Origin: Streptosporangium lutulentum
Lineage (GTDB): Bacteria; Actinomycetota; Actinomycetes; Streptosporangiales; Streptosporangiaceae
Reading direction: 5' to 3'
Assembly: GCF_030811455.1 (NCBI RefSeq)
Contig: NZ_JAUSQU010000001.1
Span: 5,394,001-5,458,000 of the forward strand
DNA length: 64,000 nucleotides
In this document: piece by piece, positions 62,921 to 64,000 of the stretch
How the letters are laid out: the number at the start of each line of letters is the position of its first letter
Position numbering within the stretch: position 1 is the stretch's first letter
Program-made: the position numbers and the translations under genes
Notes under the pieces: model-generated
What the model saw: only the letters and a program-made list of their open reading frames with translations
What the model was told of the DNA's origin: nothing
The model's database searches: none

Positions 62921-64000
62921 CACGCGTTCTCCGTCGTCTTGCGCAGGGCCCGCTTGTCGACCTTGCCGCCGGCGTTGCGGGGCAGGGCGTCGACCGTGAT
63001 GACGTGCGCGGGCAGCTCGTACGGGGCCAGCCTGTCCTTGAGGAAGATCCGCAACTCCTCGGGCGCGAGGCGGCCCTCGGTGACCAGGGCGACGGAGACG
63101 ACGGTTCCGAGCACGGGGTGCGGAACCCCGAACGCCGCGGCCTCGATCACGGCCGGGTGCTGGTAGACGGCCTCCTCGACGTGGAGCGTGGAGACCTTGT
63201 ACGCGCCGGACTTCACCACGTCGCTCTCGCGGTCGACGAGATAGAGGTAGCCGTCGGCGTCGATGAAGCCGAGGTCGCCCATGCGCACCCAGCCGTTGCG
63301 GAAGGTCCCGCTCTCCGGATCGCCGTAGTAGGCGCGCGGCGCGGCCGGGGACCGCATCCAGACCTCGCCGGTCTCCCCCTGCTCCAGCGGCTCGCCCTCG
63401 GCGGTGGCGATCCTGACCCGTCCCCCGGCCACCGGGCGGCCGACGCTTCCCGGCCGCTCCGGATCGAACATCATGATCGTCTGGGCCGGGGCGGCCTCGG
63501 TGGAGGTGTAGTAGTTGGTGATCGTCGCATTGGGGAAGGCCTTGGTCAGCGCCTGGGCGACGGCCGAGGGCAGGGGCGCGGCGGCCGAGCCGAGGAGCAG
63601 GACGCCCGACAGGTCGTGCCGCTCCCCCACGCCCGCCTTCATCAGCTCGATGGCCATCGCGGGGACGAGGAAGACCGTTCCCGCGCGGTAGGACTCGATC
63701 AGCGCGGCGAAGCGGGCGGGAGTGAAACGCGGCAGCGTCACGACGGCCGGGTGGGCGTCGAGCGCGTTGATCAGCATCGTCTGCCCGGCGTTGGTGCCGA
63801 TCGGGAAGGCGTGGACGAGGTGGGTGGAATGCGCGAACGGGCGGCGTTTGGCACCGCAGCCGTAGGCCAGATTGGCATGAGTGGCCGAGACCCCCTTGGG
63901 ACGGCCCGTGGTGCCGGAGGTGTAGAGGATCTGCGCGAGATCTCCGGGCTCGGGATCTCCGAGACGGCCGGGCACGGGGCCGGAAAGGCCTCTGACCTCG
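62920..64000 (-). CDS. adenylate-forming (acyl-CoA synthetase/A-domain type) ligase, N-terminus beyond the window
   Basis: Only the last 360 residues are inside. They start before the A3 motif (LYTSGTTGRPKGVS) and run through A5 (NYYTSTEAAPA), A7 (MGDLGFID), A8 (DRESDVVKSGAYKVST) and A10 (NAGGKVDKRAL). The frame stays open to base 64000. At the position of the alpha-amino-acid-anchoring Asp of NRPS A domains the sequence reads FPIGTNAGQT, so the substrate is more likely an acyl or aryl acid than an amino acid. It overlaps the C-PCP gene and is the natural candidate to load that protein's carrier domain. Confidence 0.85.
   Translation of the reverse strand, partial: EVRGLSGPVPGRLGDPEPGDLAQILYTSGTTGRPKGVSATHANLAYGCGAKRRPFAHSTHLVHAFPIGTNAGQTMLINALDAHPAVVTLPRFTPARFAALIESYRAGTVFLVPAMAIELMKAGVGERHDLSGVLLLGSAAAPLPSAVAQALTKAFPNATITNYYTSTEAAPAQTIMMFDPERPGSVGRPVAGGRVRIATAEGEPLEQGETGEVWMRSPAAPRAYYGDPESGTFRNGWVRMGDLGFIDADGYLYLVDRESDVVKSGAYKVSTLHVEEAVYQHPAVIEAAAFGVPHPVLGTVVSVALVTEGRLAPEELRIFLKDRLAPYELPAHVITVDALPRNAGGKVDKRALRKTTENA

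Larger units (their letters stand above)
51020..64000. other. candidate NRPS biosynthetic gene cluster, open at the right edge
   Basis: Six minus-strand genes overlap in series (3, 8, 10, 8 and 4 bases): ligase, C-PCP, E1alpha, E1beta, E2, and NRPS-TE-MFS. A convergent flavoprotein gene forms the left flank. The upstream part, including the operon promoter, lies outside the window. Confidence 0.75.

Overview
The window is very GC-rich and dense with long open frames. It uses many GTG starts and ATGA-type overlaps, as expected for an actinomycete chromosome. The recA-recX-rny, gluABCD, miaB, miaA and dapF neighbourhood is the order seen in Streptomyces and its relatives. A CU044_5270-type protein beside an ECF sigma factor, together with the overall style, suggests Streptosporangiales (for example Streptosporangium or Nonomuraea). 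That placement is inference. No rRNA, tRNA, insertion sequence or CRISPR array was found.

Layout. 1-7.3 kb: a partial DUF4097-type lipoprotein, malate synthase (aceB) and a translationally coupled glcD-glcE-glcF-iclR operon. Together these would oxidise glycolate to glyoxylate and condense it with acetyl-CoA to malate. 7.4-15.1 kb: cell-surface and signalling genes. These are an SPFH-domain lipoprotein, a small secreted protein, an ECF sigma factor with its membrane partner, a response regulator and histidine kinase pair, a PepSY protein and an exported HNH nuclease lipoprotein. 15.4-25.3 kb: an SDR, an unrecognised 758-residue protein, dapF, miaA, ogt, a LigB-like protein, a repeat-rich membrane protein and miaB, all on the minus strand. 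25.7-29 kb: a gluABCD glutamate uptake operon with a strong hairpin after the binding-protein gene. 29.2-36 kb: an S9 peptidase, then a block that looks inserted. It holds a complete dnaE-type polymerase gene coupled to a DUF6300 gene, and a broken LysR gene. 36-41.4 kb: rny, recX, recA (with a clear LexA box), DUF3046 and a VOC protein. 41.4-50.7 kb: a repeat-rich spacer, a giant Lhr helicase with low-complexity insertions, and a tetR-ABC exporter operon.

50.7-64 kb is the most unusual part, an apparent natural-product cluster running off the right edge. Six minus-strand genes overlap end to end: an adenylate-forming ligase, a free-standing C-PCP protein, E1alpha, E1beta and E2 of a 2-oxoacid dehydrogenase, and an NRPS of architecture C-A-PCP-TE fused to a 12-helix-class MFS exporter. 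The thioesterase has Cys where Ser is usual, the A-domain pocket resembles Asp-activating domains, and the E2 has Asn in place of the conserved Asp of its catalytic motif. A convergent flavoprotein oxygenase flanks it. My working model is a small peptide or acyl-peptide pathway. In it an acyl unit is supplied by a dedicated E1/E2 pair or by the ligase, joined to an Asp-like residue, released by a Cys thioesterase and exported by the same polypeptide.
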